DNA from: 13-1-40CM-64-14 sp036393975
Lineage (GTDB): Bacteria; Sysuimicrobiota; Sysuimicrobiia; Sysuimicrobiales; Kaftiobacteriaceae
Direction: 5' to 3'
Assembly (NCBI GenBank): GCA_036393975.1
Contig: DASWFZ010000092.1
Coordinates: 1 to 22,139 of the forward strand
DNA: 22,139 bases
The translations under genes were made by a program, and so were the position numbers. The notes below the pieces were generated by a model. It saw only the letters and a list, made by a program, of their open reading frames with translations. It had not been told where the DNA came from and did no database searches. Shown here piece by piece: positions 1 to 6,463 of the stretch (the first letter of the stretch is position 1; the number at the start of each line of letters is the position of its first letter).

Positions 1-289
1 GTGTCTCAGGCTTTGAGTCTCGCGTCCAGAAGCTCCCCTGAGCCGGATCCGCTAGACGCCAGCCCGTTAGGTGTCCTGCCCGGCGCCCGAGCATTGCACC
101 GAGCAGTGAGCCGGCTGTTAGCGTCCATCCCGGATCGCCAGCACTCCCGGGTGGACGTACGCTGCTATCTAGGCAGCGTAAGCGTACTGTGTATTGGCGG
201 TTATTCGCCGTCCAGGTATTTTACGAGGGCCCGGACCACCTCGACGCGCAGCTTCACTTCTGCCATCCCAGTCGAAACCGATCGCCCCC
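1..289 (-). ncRNA. ssrA: tmRNA (ssrA), 3' end cut off by window edge
   Basis: Transfer-messenger RNA rescues stalled ribosomes and tags the unfinished protein for degradation. On the minus strand the RNA begins at 289 with GGGGGCGATCGGTTTCGACT, which matches the conserved tmRNA 5' end (acceptor strand, D-like region, TTCGA motif). The next conserved block, ending CCTCGTAAAATA, is the pseudoknot 1 and pre-tag region. A short tag frame follows with resume codon GCC at 198-196 and stop TAG at 171-169. It encodes ANTQYAYAA, so with the tRNA-borne alanine the tag is AANTQYAYAA. Aligning it with the E. coli layout (AATA, one triplet, resume codon) gives the same register. The T-arm, acceptor 3' strand and CCA lie beyond base 1, so about 50-70 nt are missing. 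A plus-strand open frame over 1-411 is a chance shadow of this RNA. Confidence 0.9.
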
Positions 290-297
290 TGAGTGCA

Positions 298-306
298 ATT
301 ATACCA
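298..306 (-). promoter_or_regulatory. Extended -10 promoter of the tmRNA gene
   Basis: On the minus strand a perfect TATAAT lies at 303-298, preceded by TG plus one base, giving TGGTATAAT (an extended -10). It ends 8 nt before the predicted tmRNA 5' end at 289, the expected spacing to a start site. No good -35 hexamer is visible at 16-18 nt, which fits an extended -10 promoter. Confidence 0.7.
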
Positions 307-390
307 CGCGACGACAGAAGGCCTGGAGTGACTGCCGGAATGGGCGTTTCGTTGCTGAGTAGGGACTGTGCGGATCTGGAGGCAGTGGGG

Positions 391-1209
391 CTATGTTGCC
401 AGAAGCGCTGATCCCCTGGCCGCGTCGAACTGCATCACTTGCGCAGGCTCGGTGAGGGTTCGCCCGAGGCTGATCCGTCGCCGTCTCTCGATGCGCACAC
501 GCGCGGCATGGCACACCGAGCACTGGTGCACCGCGACACGTATCCATGAGCGATCGCTCGGTGCGACGGGGCTGGCCCGGACACGGGCGAGGAGCGCCCG
601 CGCTTCATGCGGCCGGCGCTGCTGAATGGCGGTCTCCCACTCCCGGACCGCGGACATGTCCGCGCACTCCACGAGGTGTCTGAGTTGGTAGAACCGGTGG
701 TGCGTCCAACAGAACGGGACATCCACGAGGTAGGAAATTGTCCAGCCCGTGGCGACCACCACGCCCAGCACCTCCGCGAATAGCCGGAGCACTCCACCCC
801 CGAGCAGTGCGGGCATGGGAAGGGCTACGCTAGTGGGCAGCTGAGCAGCAATCGCCTGGCCCCCGAATTCTATGAGCAGCTTCGCATAGTTGATTACATG
901 GAGGACATCGGGCGTCATCGCACCAGTACCGCCCAGATGAAGCTGGTACTGGACATAGTCGAGCAACACGGCGCCTGCATATGCGGCCATCCCGCCCATC
1001 TGGGCGAAGATGCGAAAATTCGCGGTATCGTAGCCTGCTGTGAGGCGGATTGCCATGGCCACGCCAAGAGCAGCACCTATCCCAATCAGCAATGCACCGA
1101 CCGGGATAGCACCCAGCACATGGAAGTGCGCGAGCGAGGTGCGGTACGCCCCATAGGCGGTCAGGGCGCTAGAGAGTACTCCGAGCACAAGCGCGAGGAA
1201 TCCGGACAC
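391..1209 (-). CDS. Four-TM membrane protein with Cys/His-rich cytosolic tail (unknown function)
   Basis: I do not recognise this 272-residue protein. The start is the GTG at 1209: AAGGAGG lies 8 nt upstream, and the hydrophobic sequence begins at once. A longer open frame upstream has no supporting site. Hydrophobic segments lie at about residues 2-22, 31-54, 67-88 and 135-163. The hydrophilic C-terminal third has Cys167, His170, His171, Cys182 and a CSVCH motif at 230-234, then an Arg-rich patch at 239-245. CSVCH fits the CxxCH haem-c signature, but four membrane segments and the positive-inside rule place the tail in the cytoplasm, so zinc binding is the likelier reading. The gene reads toward the tmRNA gene on the same strand, with 87 bp between its stop and the tmRNA promoter. 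Confidence 0.7.
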   Translation of the reverse strand: MSGFLALVLGVLSSALTAYGAYRTSLAHFHVLGAIPVGALLIGIGAALGVAMAIRLTAGYDTANFRIFAQMGGMAAYAGAVLLDYVQYQLHLGGTGAMTPDVLHVINYAKLLIEFGGQAIAAQLPTSVALPMPALLGGGVLRLFAEVLGVVVATGWTISYLVDVPFCWTHHRFYQLRHLVECADMSAVREWETAIQQRRPHEARALLARVRASPVAPSDRSWIRVAVHQCSVCHAARVRIERRRRISLGRTLTEPAQVMQFDAARGSALLAT

Positions 1210-1380
1210 ACCTATCCCCTCCTTCCAGGAGCATACCCCCTTTATCCGGGGCTTCAGACACCCACGCCGCGAGGGGCGGTCCAACTTGAGGAGAATTGTA
1301 GGATTGGCAGAGATTACGGCGCTGACAATTGAGGCATCGTCTCTCGTCCTACACCGATAAGACGTTTCATGGAGGAATTC

Positions 1381-2352
1381 ATGAAGTATCGGACGTTCGG
1401 GCGCGCGGGCTGGGAAGTGAGCGAGATCGGATACGGGATGTGGGGGATGGGAGACTGGACCGGCTCCGATGATGACGAATCGATGCGATCTCTTCAAAAG
1501 GCTGTGGATGTGGGCGTGAACTTCTTCGATACTGCGTGGGCCTATGGCCAGGGCCACAGCGAGCATCTCTTGGGCCAGCTGCTGCGTGCGAATCCCGGTG
1601 CCAAACTGTACACAGCGACCAAGATCCCTCCCAAGAATCTGCGATGGCCAGCGCGGGCCCGCGATCCCCTAGACGAGACATTCCCGCCCTCGCATATCCG
1701 CGCGTACACGGAGCGCAGTCTGAAGAACCTGGGGGTGCGGGCCATCGACTTGATGCAGTTCCATGTCTGGCACGATGCCTGGGCGGGGGATGAGCGGTGG
1801 CAAACGGAGATGCGCCGACTGAAGGACGAGGGGCTGGTGCGGGCGTGGGGCCTAAGCCTCAACCGCTGGGAGCCGGCCAATGGGATCGCTGCCTTGAGAA
1901 CGGGTCTGATCGACGCCGTCCAAGTCATCTACAATATCTTCGACCAGAACCCTGAAGACGAGCTTTTCCCCGTGTGCCGTGATCTCAACATTGCCGTCAT
2001 TGCACGGGTGCCCTTTGACGAGGGCTCATTAACGGGAGCGCTGACGAAAGACTCTCGATGGCCCCAGGGGGACTGGCGCAACCACTACTTCAACCGGGAC
2101 AATCTATACCACACATTGCGACGTGTGGATGCGGTTAAGCAAATAGTCCCGGAGGGGATGACGTTGCCGGAGATTGCTCTGCGATTTATCCTTCAAAACG
2201 CGACTGTGTCGACGGTCATCCCAGGAATGCGCAAGACCGCACACGTTCTGGCCAATACTGGCGCGAGCACCGCGACGTCCTTGTCGGCGGGCGTCATGAC
2301 CGACCTGCGCCGCCACCGCTGGGACCGAAAGCCCGCGGCTTGGTCTGACTGA
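1381..2352 (+). CDS. Aldo/keto reductase
   Basis: This 323-residue protein is a TIM-barrel NADPH-dependent aldo/keto reductase, probably reducing small aldehydes or ketones in the cytosol; the substrate cannot be read. The catalytic tetrad of the family is visible: Asp50 and Tyr55 in FFDTAWAYG, Lys81 in TATKIPPK, and His128 in MQFHVWH. The C-terminal part has the usual cofactor-binding pattern (LRFILQNATVSTVIPGMRK). The length is typical. The ATG at 1381 is chosen over an in-frame ATG at 1369 because GGAGG at 1371-1375 sits 5 nt before it. It is divergent from the membrane protein gene (171-bp gap) and followed by a long gene-free stretch, so it is probably a single-gene unit. Confidence 0.88.
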   Translation: MKYRTFGRAGWEVSEIGYGMWGMGDWTGSDDDESMRSLQKAVDVGVNFFDTAWAYGQGHSEHLLGQLLRANPGAKLYTATKIPPKNLRWPARARDPLDETFPPSHIRAYTERSLKNLGVRAIDLMQFHVWHDAWAGDERWQTEMRRLKDEGLVRAWGLSLNRWEPANGIAALRTGLIDAVQVIYNIFDQNPEDELFPVCRDLNIAVIARVPFDEGSLTGALTKDSRWPQGDWRNHYFNRDNLYHTLRRVDAVKQIVPEGMTLPEIALRFILQNATVSTVIPGMRKTAHVLANTGASTATSLSAGVMTDLRRHRWDRKPAAWSD

Positions 2353-2814
2353 TTCGGGCGCAGACGGTCTCCCCCGCAGATGTCAGAGGTCTAGCCCCAA
2401 GCGCCAGTCGCGTGAAAATTTCCCCCACTCATGCTGCCCGCGGGACGGCGTACCAGACGGTATCCTCCGCTGGTGGTTTGACTCCATCCCAAAGTTGGGG
2501 CCGGGTGGAGGTTGGTAGGTCTTCCCTCGGATGGGGACGGTTCAGTCCCACGAATCTCTATGCGAAGTTGGCGGAAACGCCCTCAAAGGTGTAGGCGGAG
2601 TAGGAGTTGTCCCCCATCATTCGTGCTCTTTCCGTTTTGTGCCACGACCGTCTTCCCGCTGAAATGAAATCCTGCGGGTCGGACCTGTCTCCTTAAGTCC
2701 TCTCCTCAACACGCCGACAGCGCACGAACGCTCCCAAGGATTTTTCAAAAGCGCCTCGAGCATTTTCCGCCGCCATTTCCGCGCGCCCATTGCTGCAATG
2801 GGATCACCCTACGG
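2353..2814. other. Gene-free stretch upstream of the peptide/receptor locus
   Basis: About 460 bp without a convincing gene. A 60-codon plus-strand frame at 2412-2594 has no ribosome binding site, and its composition (Ser/Gly/Thr) looks random. A 20-codon minus-strand frame at 2620-2558 is too short to support. No transposase motif, tRNA or clear terminator was found. The last 50 bp become AT-richer toward the tandem repeats at 2815. Confidence 0.6.
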
Positions 2815-2847
2815 GTTACTACGTAGTTACCATGTAGTTGCCACGTA
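2815..2847 (+). repeat. Three 11-bp tandem repeats (operator-like iterons)
   Basis: Three head-to-tail 11-mers lie at 2815-2825 (GTTACTACGTA), 2826-2836 (GTTACCATGTA) and 2837-2847 (GTTGCCACGTA), followed by a degenerate fourth start (GTTGAA). Each pair matches at 9 of 11 positions, and the period is about one helical turn. A perfect palindrome, ACTACGTAGT, spans 2818-2827. The third copy contains the predicted -35 hexamer of the peptide gene. This arrangement is typical of an operator for a dimeric or multimeric regulator; the HTH-TPR protein encoded just downstream is the obvious candidate, by inference. Confidence 0.75.
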
Positions 2848-2866
2848 GTTGAAGATACAGTATTGT
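2838..2866 (+). promoter_or_regulatory. Predicted promoter of the pro-peptide gene
   Basis: TTGCCA at 2838-2843 and TATTGT at 2861-2866 are separated by 17 nt, a reasonable sigma-70 pair (5/6 and 4/6 matches). The -35 lies inside the third tandem repeat, so binding to the repeats would directly affect polymerase. A start near 2873 would leave a leader of about 119 nt. Confidence 0.5.
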
Positions 2867-2871
2867 CACAC

Positions 2872-2901
2872 TTTTAGCTTAAACGTGGGAAAATGCTAAA
2901 A
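2872..2901. repeat. Inverted repeat at the predicted start site
   Basis: TTTTAGC at 2872-2878 and GCTAAAA at 2895-2901 form perfect 7-bp arms around a 16-nt spacer. It sits at or just after the predicted transcription start of the pro-peptide gene, so it could be a second operator or a small leader hairpin. Its AT-rich arms make a terminator unlikely. Confidence 0.45.
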
Positions 2902-2991
2902 AGCGAGGAGGACAGCACCAAACACAACGAAGCACGTCAGGGGGCACGGGGAGCAGAGCAACCCATTCTCTTACCCAAATGGAGGGGAAAC

Positions 2992-3138
2992 ATGAGACTA
3001 TTGGCGATTCTTGCAGTGCTCGCATGGGCAATTGGTCTAAGCGGTTCCATGGTTACGCGTGTCGCGGGGGATATCGGGCCCGGAAGTGCCCTCCCGCCGA
3101 CGATTCACGTCGCAGGGGATATCGGGCCGGGTAGCTAG
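2992..3138 (+). CDS. Secreted pro-peptide with duplicated VAGDIGPGS (candidate quorum-sensing signal)
   Basis: This 48-residue product starts at the ATG at 2992, with GGAGG at 2981-2985 six nt upstream. A longer in-frame start at 2893 lacks such a site. Residues 1-2 (MR) and about 3-20 form a short hydrophobic export signal. The rest is VTR, then VAGDIGPGS (residues 24-32), a spacer ALPPTIH, and VAGDIGPGS again (40-48) ending at the stop. The two 27-nt copies (3061-3087 and 3109-3135) differ at four bases, all third-codon and all synonymous, so selection appears to hold the peptide sequence. Each copy follows a basic residue (Arg or His). Export signal plus C-terminal short peptide, directly upstream of an HTH-TPR gene, is the layout of Phr/PapR/NprX-like signals. 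That role is inferred; I know of no named family with this peptide. Confidence 0.78.
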   Translation: MRLLAILAVLAWAIGLSGSMVTRVAGDIGPGSALPPTIHVAGDIGPGS

Positions 3139-3152
3139 GAAGGCAAAAGACT

Positions 3153-3192
3153 GCAAGGTGCCGAAACATCCCGTGCCCCCCTGGCACCTTGC
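3153..3192 (+). promoter_or_regulatory. Intercistronic hairpin between pro-peptide and receptor genes
   Basis: GCAAGGTGCC (3153-3162) and GGCACCTTGC (3183-3192) are perfect 10-bp inverted arms around a 20-nt C-rich loop. It starts 14 nt after the pro-peptide stop. No T-run follows directly, so it is more likely an attenuator, RNA-processing site or operator than a classic terminator. Loop bases 3170-3180 are exactly complementary to leader bases 2940-2950. A weak promoter for the receptor may overlap the right arm (TTGCTT 3189-3194, 18 nt, TATGCT 3213-3218). Confidence 0.6.
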
Positions 3193-3274
3193 TTGCTACA
3201 GACAAGTTTTGGTATGCTTGCCTCGTTGTCCCGGGGCAATTATGCGTTAGTGGGTAAAACCGGAGGGTTGACTC

Positions 3275-4594
3275 ATGTCGCTTGGTTCCAGAATCCGCCA
3301 GCTCCGTCAGTCCCGGGGCCTCACCCAGCAACAGCTGGGAGGGGGCAAGCTTTCAAAGAGTTTTATCAGCCTGGTGGAGCGAGAGCGGACTCGGCCGTCG
3401 GTTGATACCCTTGTTCTCTTCGCCCGCCGTTTGGGAACGTCGGTGGACGCGCTCCTGGGCCAGGATGGCCACCTCCCCGACCTGGCCGCCGAGAGCTTGC
3501 TGACCCTCAGCCGCCAGGCCGTCCTCCAGCGCGATTACCCCACCGCGGCCAAGCTGCTTGAAGCGATCACGTTCATGGCGGGCAAGTACGGGCTCGCAGA
3601 GGCTGCCCGCGAGATTCAACTGCAGACGGCTGAGATGGCAATCGAGCAGGGGGATTTCGGCCACGCATCGGCCACGCTCGCGTCTGTCCTGAGCGTGTGT
3701 GAACGCGAGAAGGACTACTGGCGTCTTGGCCGGACTCTGTTCCTGCAGGGACGACAAATGTTACGACAGCGAGAATATGCCAAGGCCGTCCCCCTGTATG
3801 AGAAGGCTCTTGCTGTATTGCGATCGGCCCGTGCGGGTCGCGATCCGGTCCGCATTCACACCCTGATCGAACTGGGGACTGCTCTGGGGTCGCTGGACAA
3901 ACCAGAGCCTGCTCTTCGACGGTACCAAGAGGCGGTGCAATCGCAAGCCGCCAAGAACGATCCCATTCTGGCTGGCCGCGCCGTGTGGGGGCTGGGGTGG
4001 ATGAATCGAAAATTGGGTGCGCTCGATCAGGCGCGTGAGTTCCTGGTGAAGGCCAAGGACCTGTTTGAGTCCGCAGAAGAGTTGACCGATTTGATGCGGG
4101 TGCTCCACAATCTCGGTCAAGTCGAATACGAGCAAGGTCAGCCTAAGGAAGCCCTGCATCACTTCCACCACGCGCTACGTGTGATGGAACGGTTGCAACG
4201 ACCCCTTGACCGGGCGAAGATTCTCACGGAAATCGGCCGTGTCCACTTCACCCTAGGAGAGCTCGCAGAGGCTGAGCACTTTGCCGGCGAAGCCCTGGCC
4301 GAGACGCAGCGGACGGGAGACGTAGTGGAGGCCGCCGAGGCGCAGATTGTGCTGAGCTACGTGCGTCTCGCCCGCGGCGAGGTTACGGGCGCCGTCGACG
4401 GTGTGCGGCGCGCTATGACCACTTTCCGGGAGCGTGGAATGAACGGGAAGGCGTTGCGGATGGCTCGCGAATTCGGTCTCGCGTTGAGAAAGCGCGGTGC
4501 CTACGCGGAGTCTGCGGAATTCCTTGCGCTCGTAGCCGAGAGCACCCTGCTCACCCCGCCTGGTACGGCGTCCCTGCTCCACGTCCGCACCTAA
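3275..4594 (+). CDS. XRE-family HTH / TPR-repeat regulator (candidate RRNPP-type peptide receptor)
   Basis: This 439-residue cytosolic regulator has an N-terminal XRE-type helix-turn-helix at about residues 5-62 (RIRQLRQSRGLTQQQL...SKSFISLVERERTRPS) and then tetratricopeptide repeats to about residue 420. I count roughly nine TPR units, beginning near residues 73, 110, 149, 192, 232, 272, 312, 352 and 392, with typical helix B ends such as EYAKAVPLYEKAL and QPKEALHHFHHALRV. HTH plus TPR at about 400-440 residues is the architecture of PlcR/NprR-like receptors of imported peptides. The ATG at 3275 has GGAGG at 3262-3266. It follows the secreted pro-peptide gene by 136 bp on the same strand and has no adjacent effector gene, so autoregulation plus remote targets is likely. 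Many HTH-TPR proteins are not peptide receptors; the family call is firm, the peptide pairing inferred. Confidence 0.85.
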   Translation: MSLGSRIRQLRQSRGLTQQQLGGGKLSKSFISLVERERTRPSVDTLVLFARRLGTSVDALLGQDGHLPDLAAESLLTLSRQAVLQRDYPTAAKLLEAITFMAGKYGLAEAAREIQLQTAEMAIEQGDFGHASATLASVLSVCEREKDYWRLGRTLFLQGRQMLRQREYAKAVPLYEKALAVLRSARAGRDPVRIHTLIELGTALGSLDKPEPALRRYQEAVQSQAAKNDPILAGRAVWGLGWMNRKLGALDQAREFLVKAKDLFESAEELTDLMRVLHNLGQVEYEQGQPKEALHHFHHALRVMERLQRPLDRAKILTEIGRVHFTLGELAEAEHFAGEALAETQRTGDVVEAAEAQIVLSYVRLARGEVTGAVDGVRRAMTTFRERGMNGKALRMAREFGLALRKRGAYAESAEFLALVAESTLLTPPGTASLLHVRT

Positions 4595-4687
4595 TGCAGG
4601 TTCTAACACCCAAAAGTGCCGCCCCTCGAGAGTACGGGGGGCTCCCAGTCGTCGGTTAGTAGACCTTCTCGTTCGGAACCGTTTGTT

Positions 4688-4703
4688 GGGGTTCGGCCCC
4701 TTT
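4688..4703 (+). terminator. Weak possible terminator downstream of the HTH-TPR gene
   Basis: GGGG (4688-4691), loop TTCGG, CCCC (4697-4700) followed by TTT forms a very short GC hairpin about 95 bp after the receptor stop. Four base pairs and three T's are marginal. The rest of 4595-4857 shows no gene. Confidence 0.25.
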
Positions 4704-4857
4704 GACTCACCTGAAGATATCTCTAGTTCCTCGATGTTCTTCGCAAATCATGCTCCGATTCAGGCTTAGGGAGTGCGGAAGGCTGGATTCTTTGCGCCTA
4801 TGTCAGGCCATAAAGTAGGCGGGACCTTGCGCGGGCTACGTGCGGGACAGACTACTG

Positions 4858-5061
4858 TTAGCTTGGGGCGTTGACGAGTTCGGGTTGGCGAACGTCTGAG
4901 GTTCCCTCGAGTGCTTGCGCGATGGGTTCCATCCGGGTAGGGCCTCGGCCGGCTCGGGCGTCAGTGCCTTCCGAGCACAGATCGTAAACGCCCACGATCT
5001 GCCCGAAGCGTGGCTCCAGCGTGACAACCGTGCCGCAACGTGGACAACGCCAGAGTCCCAT
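4858..5061 (-). CDS. Small zinc-ribbon-like protein
   Basis: This 67-residue protein starts at the ATG at 5061, with GAGGTGAT about 5 nt upstream on the minus strand. It opens with RCPRCGTVVTLEPRFGQIVG and has a third cysteine at residue 28 (YDLCSEGT), so Cys6, Cys9 and Cys28 could bind a metal, perhaps with a fourth ligand or in a dimer. The C-terminal half is hydrophilic and unrecognised. It is convergent with the HTH-TPR gene and divergent from the quinone oxidoreductase gene. Its function is unknown. The clear Shine-Dalgarno site and CPRCG knuckle are the reasons to call it real despite its size. Confidence 0.62.
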   Translation of the reverse strand: MGLWRCPRCGTVVTLEPRFGQIVGVYDLCSEGTDARAGRGPTRMEPIAQALEGTSDVRQPELVNAPS

Positions 5062-5278
5062 GGCCGATCACCTCTCTCCAACGTGCCCCGCAGGCTTAGC
5101 CTGGAGGCTGACTCCCTTTCACTGACTACTACGTACCCACAGCCGCTGAAGTTCAGCCACTTTATCTTATTAAGCAGCAAGTCTAGTGCCACGACAGCCG
5201 AGTGTCTCCCGCAGGAGAATAGGGAGGGAGGTGGGAATTCACCCGCGCCACGATGGTTCACATCAGGGAGGAACCGGA

Positions 5279-6247
5279 ATGAAAGCGGTCAGGATTCACC
5301 AGTTCGGCGGCCCCGAGGTGCTGCAGATCGAAGACGTCCCAACTCCCGAGCCGGGATCGGGACAGGTACGCGTCAGGTTAGAGGTCTGCGGGGTGAACTT
5401 CGCCGACGTCTATCAGCGCCTGGGGCAGTACGCGCTTCAGCTCCCCGGAATTCCGGGCCAGGAGGGGGCGGGAGTCGTGGATGCGGTGGGTCCGGGTGTC
5501 ACCGACGTCCGACCCGGCGATCGTGTCGTCTATTCCAACGTCTTCGGAAGTTACGCGCAGTACGCCATCGTGCCCGCGTGGCAATTGGTCCGTATCCCGC
5601 CAGGGCTCGATGCGGCGACCGCCGTGGCGGCGATGTTACAAGGGATGACCGCACACTACCTCGTGCATGATACCTATCCCCTCAAACCAACTGATACGGC
5701 GCTTGTCTATGCCGCAGCCGGCGGCGTCGGACACCTCCTCGTCCAGATGGCACGCCGGCGGGGCGCGCGTGTCATCGCTGCAGTGTCTTCCGATGCCAAA
5801 GCGGAACTGGCGCGGTCGCTAGGCGCGAACGAGGTGATCGTGTATACCCGCGCCGAGGTGGATACGGAGGCGAAGCGGTTGACAGGCGGGCGCGGCGTCC
5901 AGGTCGTGTACGACTCCGTGGGCAAGGACACGTTCGAGAAGAGTCTCAACTGCCTTGCGTTGCGCGGGATGATGGTGCTCTACGGGCAATCCAGCGGCCC
6001 GGTGCCCCCTCAGGACCCCCAGATCCTTAACCGCAAGGGGTCGCTCTTTTTGACGCGGCCAACCCTCGTGCACTATACCCACACGCGCGAGGAGCTCCTC
6101 GGCCGAGCGACTGATGTGCTGTCTTGGGTCCAATCGGGGATCCTGACTGTGCGGATCGACCGCCGCTTTCCCCTCGCGCAAGCGGCGGAGGCACAGCGTT
6201 ATCTGCAAAGCCGTCAGGCTACCGGAAAGGTTCTGTTACTGCCGTGA
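5279..6247 (+). CDS. qor: NADPH:quinone oxidoreductase (zinc-free MDR family)
   Basis: This 322-residue protein belongs to the medium-chain dehydrogenase/reductase superfamily, QOR subgroup, which reduces quinones or other enones with NADPH in the cytosol. The N-terminal GroES-like domain has the expected start (MKAVRIHQFGGPEVL), CGVNFADVYQRLG and PGQEGAGVV. The Rossmann domain carries AAAGGVGHLL at 145-154. The catalytic-zinc cysteine and histidine positions of alcohol dehydrogenases are absent, as usual for QOR. The ATG at 5279 is chosen over an upstream in-frame ATG at 5186 because GGGAGG lies at 5266-5271 and homologues begin with MKA. The gene stands alone, with convergent neighbours beyond 6464. 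Confidence 0.88.
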   Translation: MKAVRIHQFGGPEVLQIEDVPTPEPGSGQVRVRLEVCGVNFADVYQRLGQYALQLPGIPGQEGAGVVDAVGPGVTDVRPGDRVVYSNVFGSYAQYAIVPAWQLVRIPPGLDAATAVAAMLQGMTAHYLVHDTYPLKPTDTALVYAAAGGVGHLLVQMARRRGARVIAAVSSDAKAELARSLGANEVIVYTRAEVDTEAKRLTGGRGVQVVYDSVGKDTFEKSLNCLALRGMMVLYGQSSGPVPPQDPQILNRKGSLFLTRPTLVHYTHTREELLGRATDVLSWVQSGILTVRIDRRFPLAQAAEAQRYLQSRQATGKVLLLP

Positions 6248-6260
6248 GTCGCGGGCACCG

Positions 6261-6306
6261 CCTACGCGCGGTCCGTTAGGCCCTAAGTAGCATTTGTGCG
6301 CGTAGG
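6261..6306. repeat. Inverted repeat between convergent genes
   Basis: CCTACGCGC (6261-6269) and GCGCGTAGG (6298-6306) are perfect 9-bp arms around 28 nt. The spacer contains a near-palindrome, TTAGGCCCTAA (6276-6286). It begins 14 bp after the qor stop in the convergent gap to the hydrolase gene. It could help end transcription of qor, but there is no T-run. Confidence 0.45.
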
Positions 6307-6463
6307 GTAAATACTATGCAAGTTGCCAGATTCCGCGGGGGAGAGCGCAAGGACCCACGCCTGTTGCCCCACGACAGGCCGCTGCATGAACACGTTGAGG
6401 CTCCCCCACCACACCGTCATTTGCCTAACGTCCTAAGGCGCGTGCGTCTAGGGATCTTCTAGA

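Noticed and set aside
230..234. CxxCH in the membrane protein (residues 230-234) read as a c-type cytochrome
   Set aside because: These are residue numbers of the protein at 391-1209. Four TM segments and charge distribution place the motif in the cytosol, and there is no signal for haem attachment; a zinc site is likelier.
1..411. Open plus-strand frame of 136 codons at the window start
   Set aside because: It overlaps the tmRNA gene on the other strand, has no ribosome site or family resemblance, and its codons simply reflect RNA sequence.
2412..2594. 60-codon plus-strand frame, and a 20-codon minus-strand frame at 2620-2558
   Set aside because: Neither has a convincing start context plus protein features. 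The stretch could be decayed mobile DNA, but I could not identify any transposase remnant.
4836..5261. 141-codon minus-strand frame overlapping the small zinc-ribbon gene
   Set aside because: No good ribosome site and low-complexity composition; the 67-residue frame inside it has both a Shine-Dalgarno site and a CPRCG motif.
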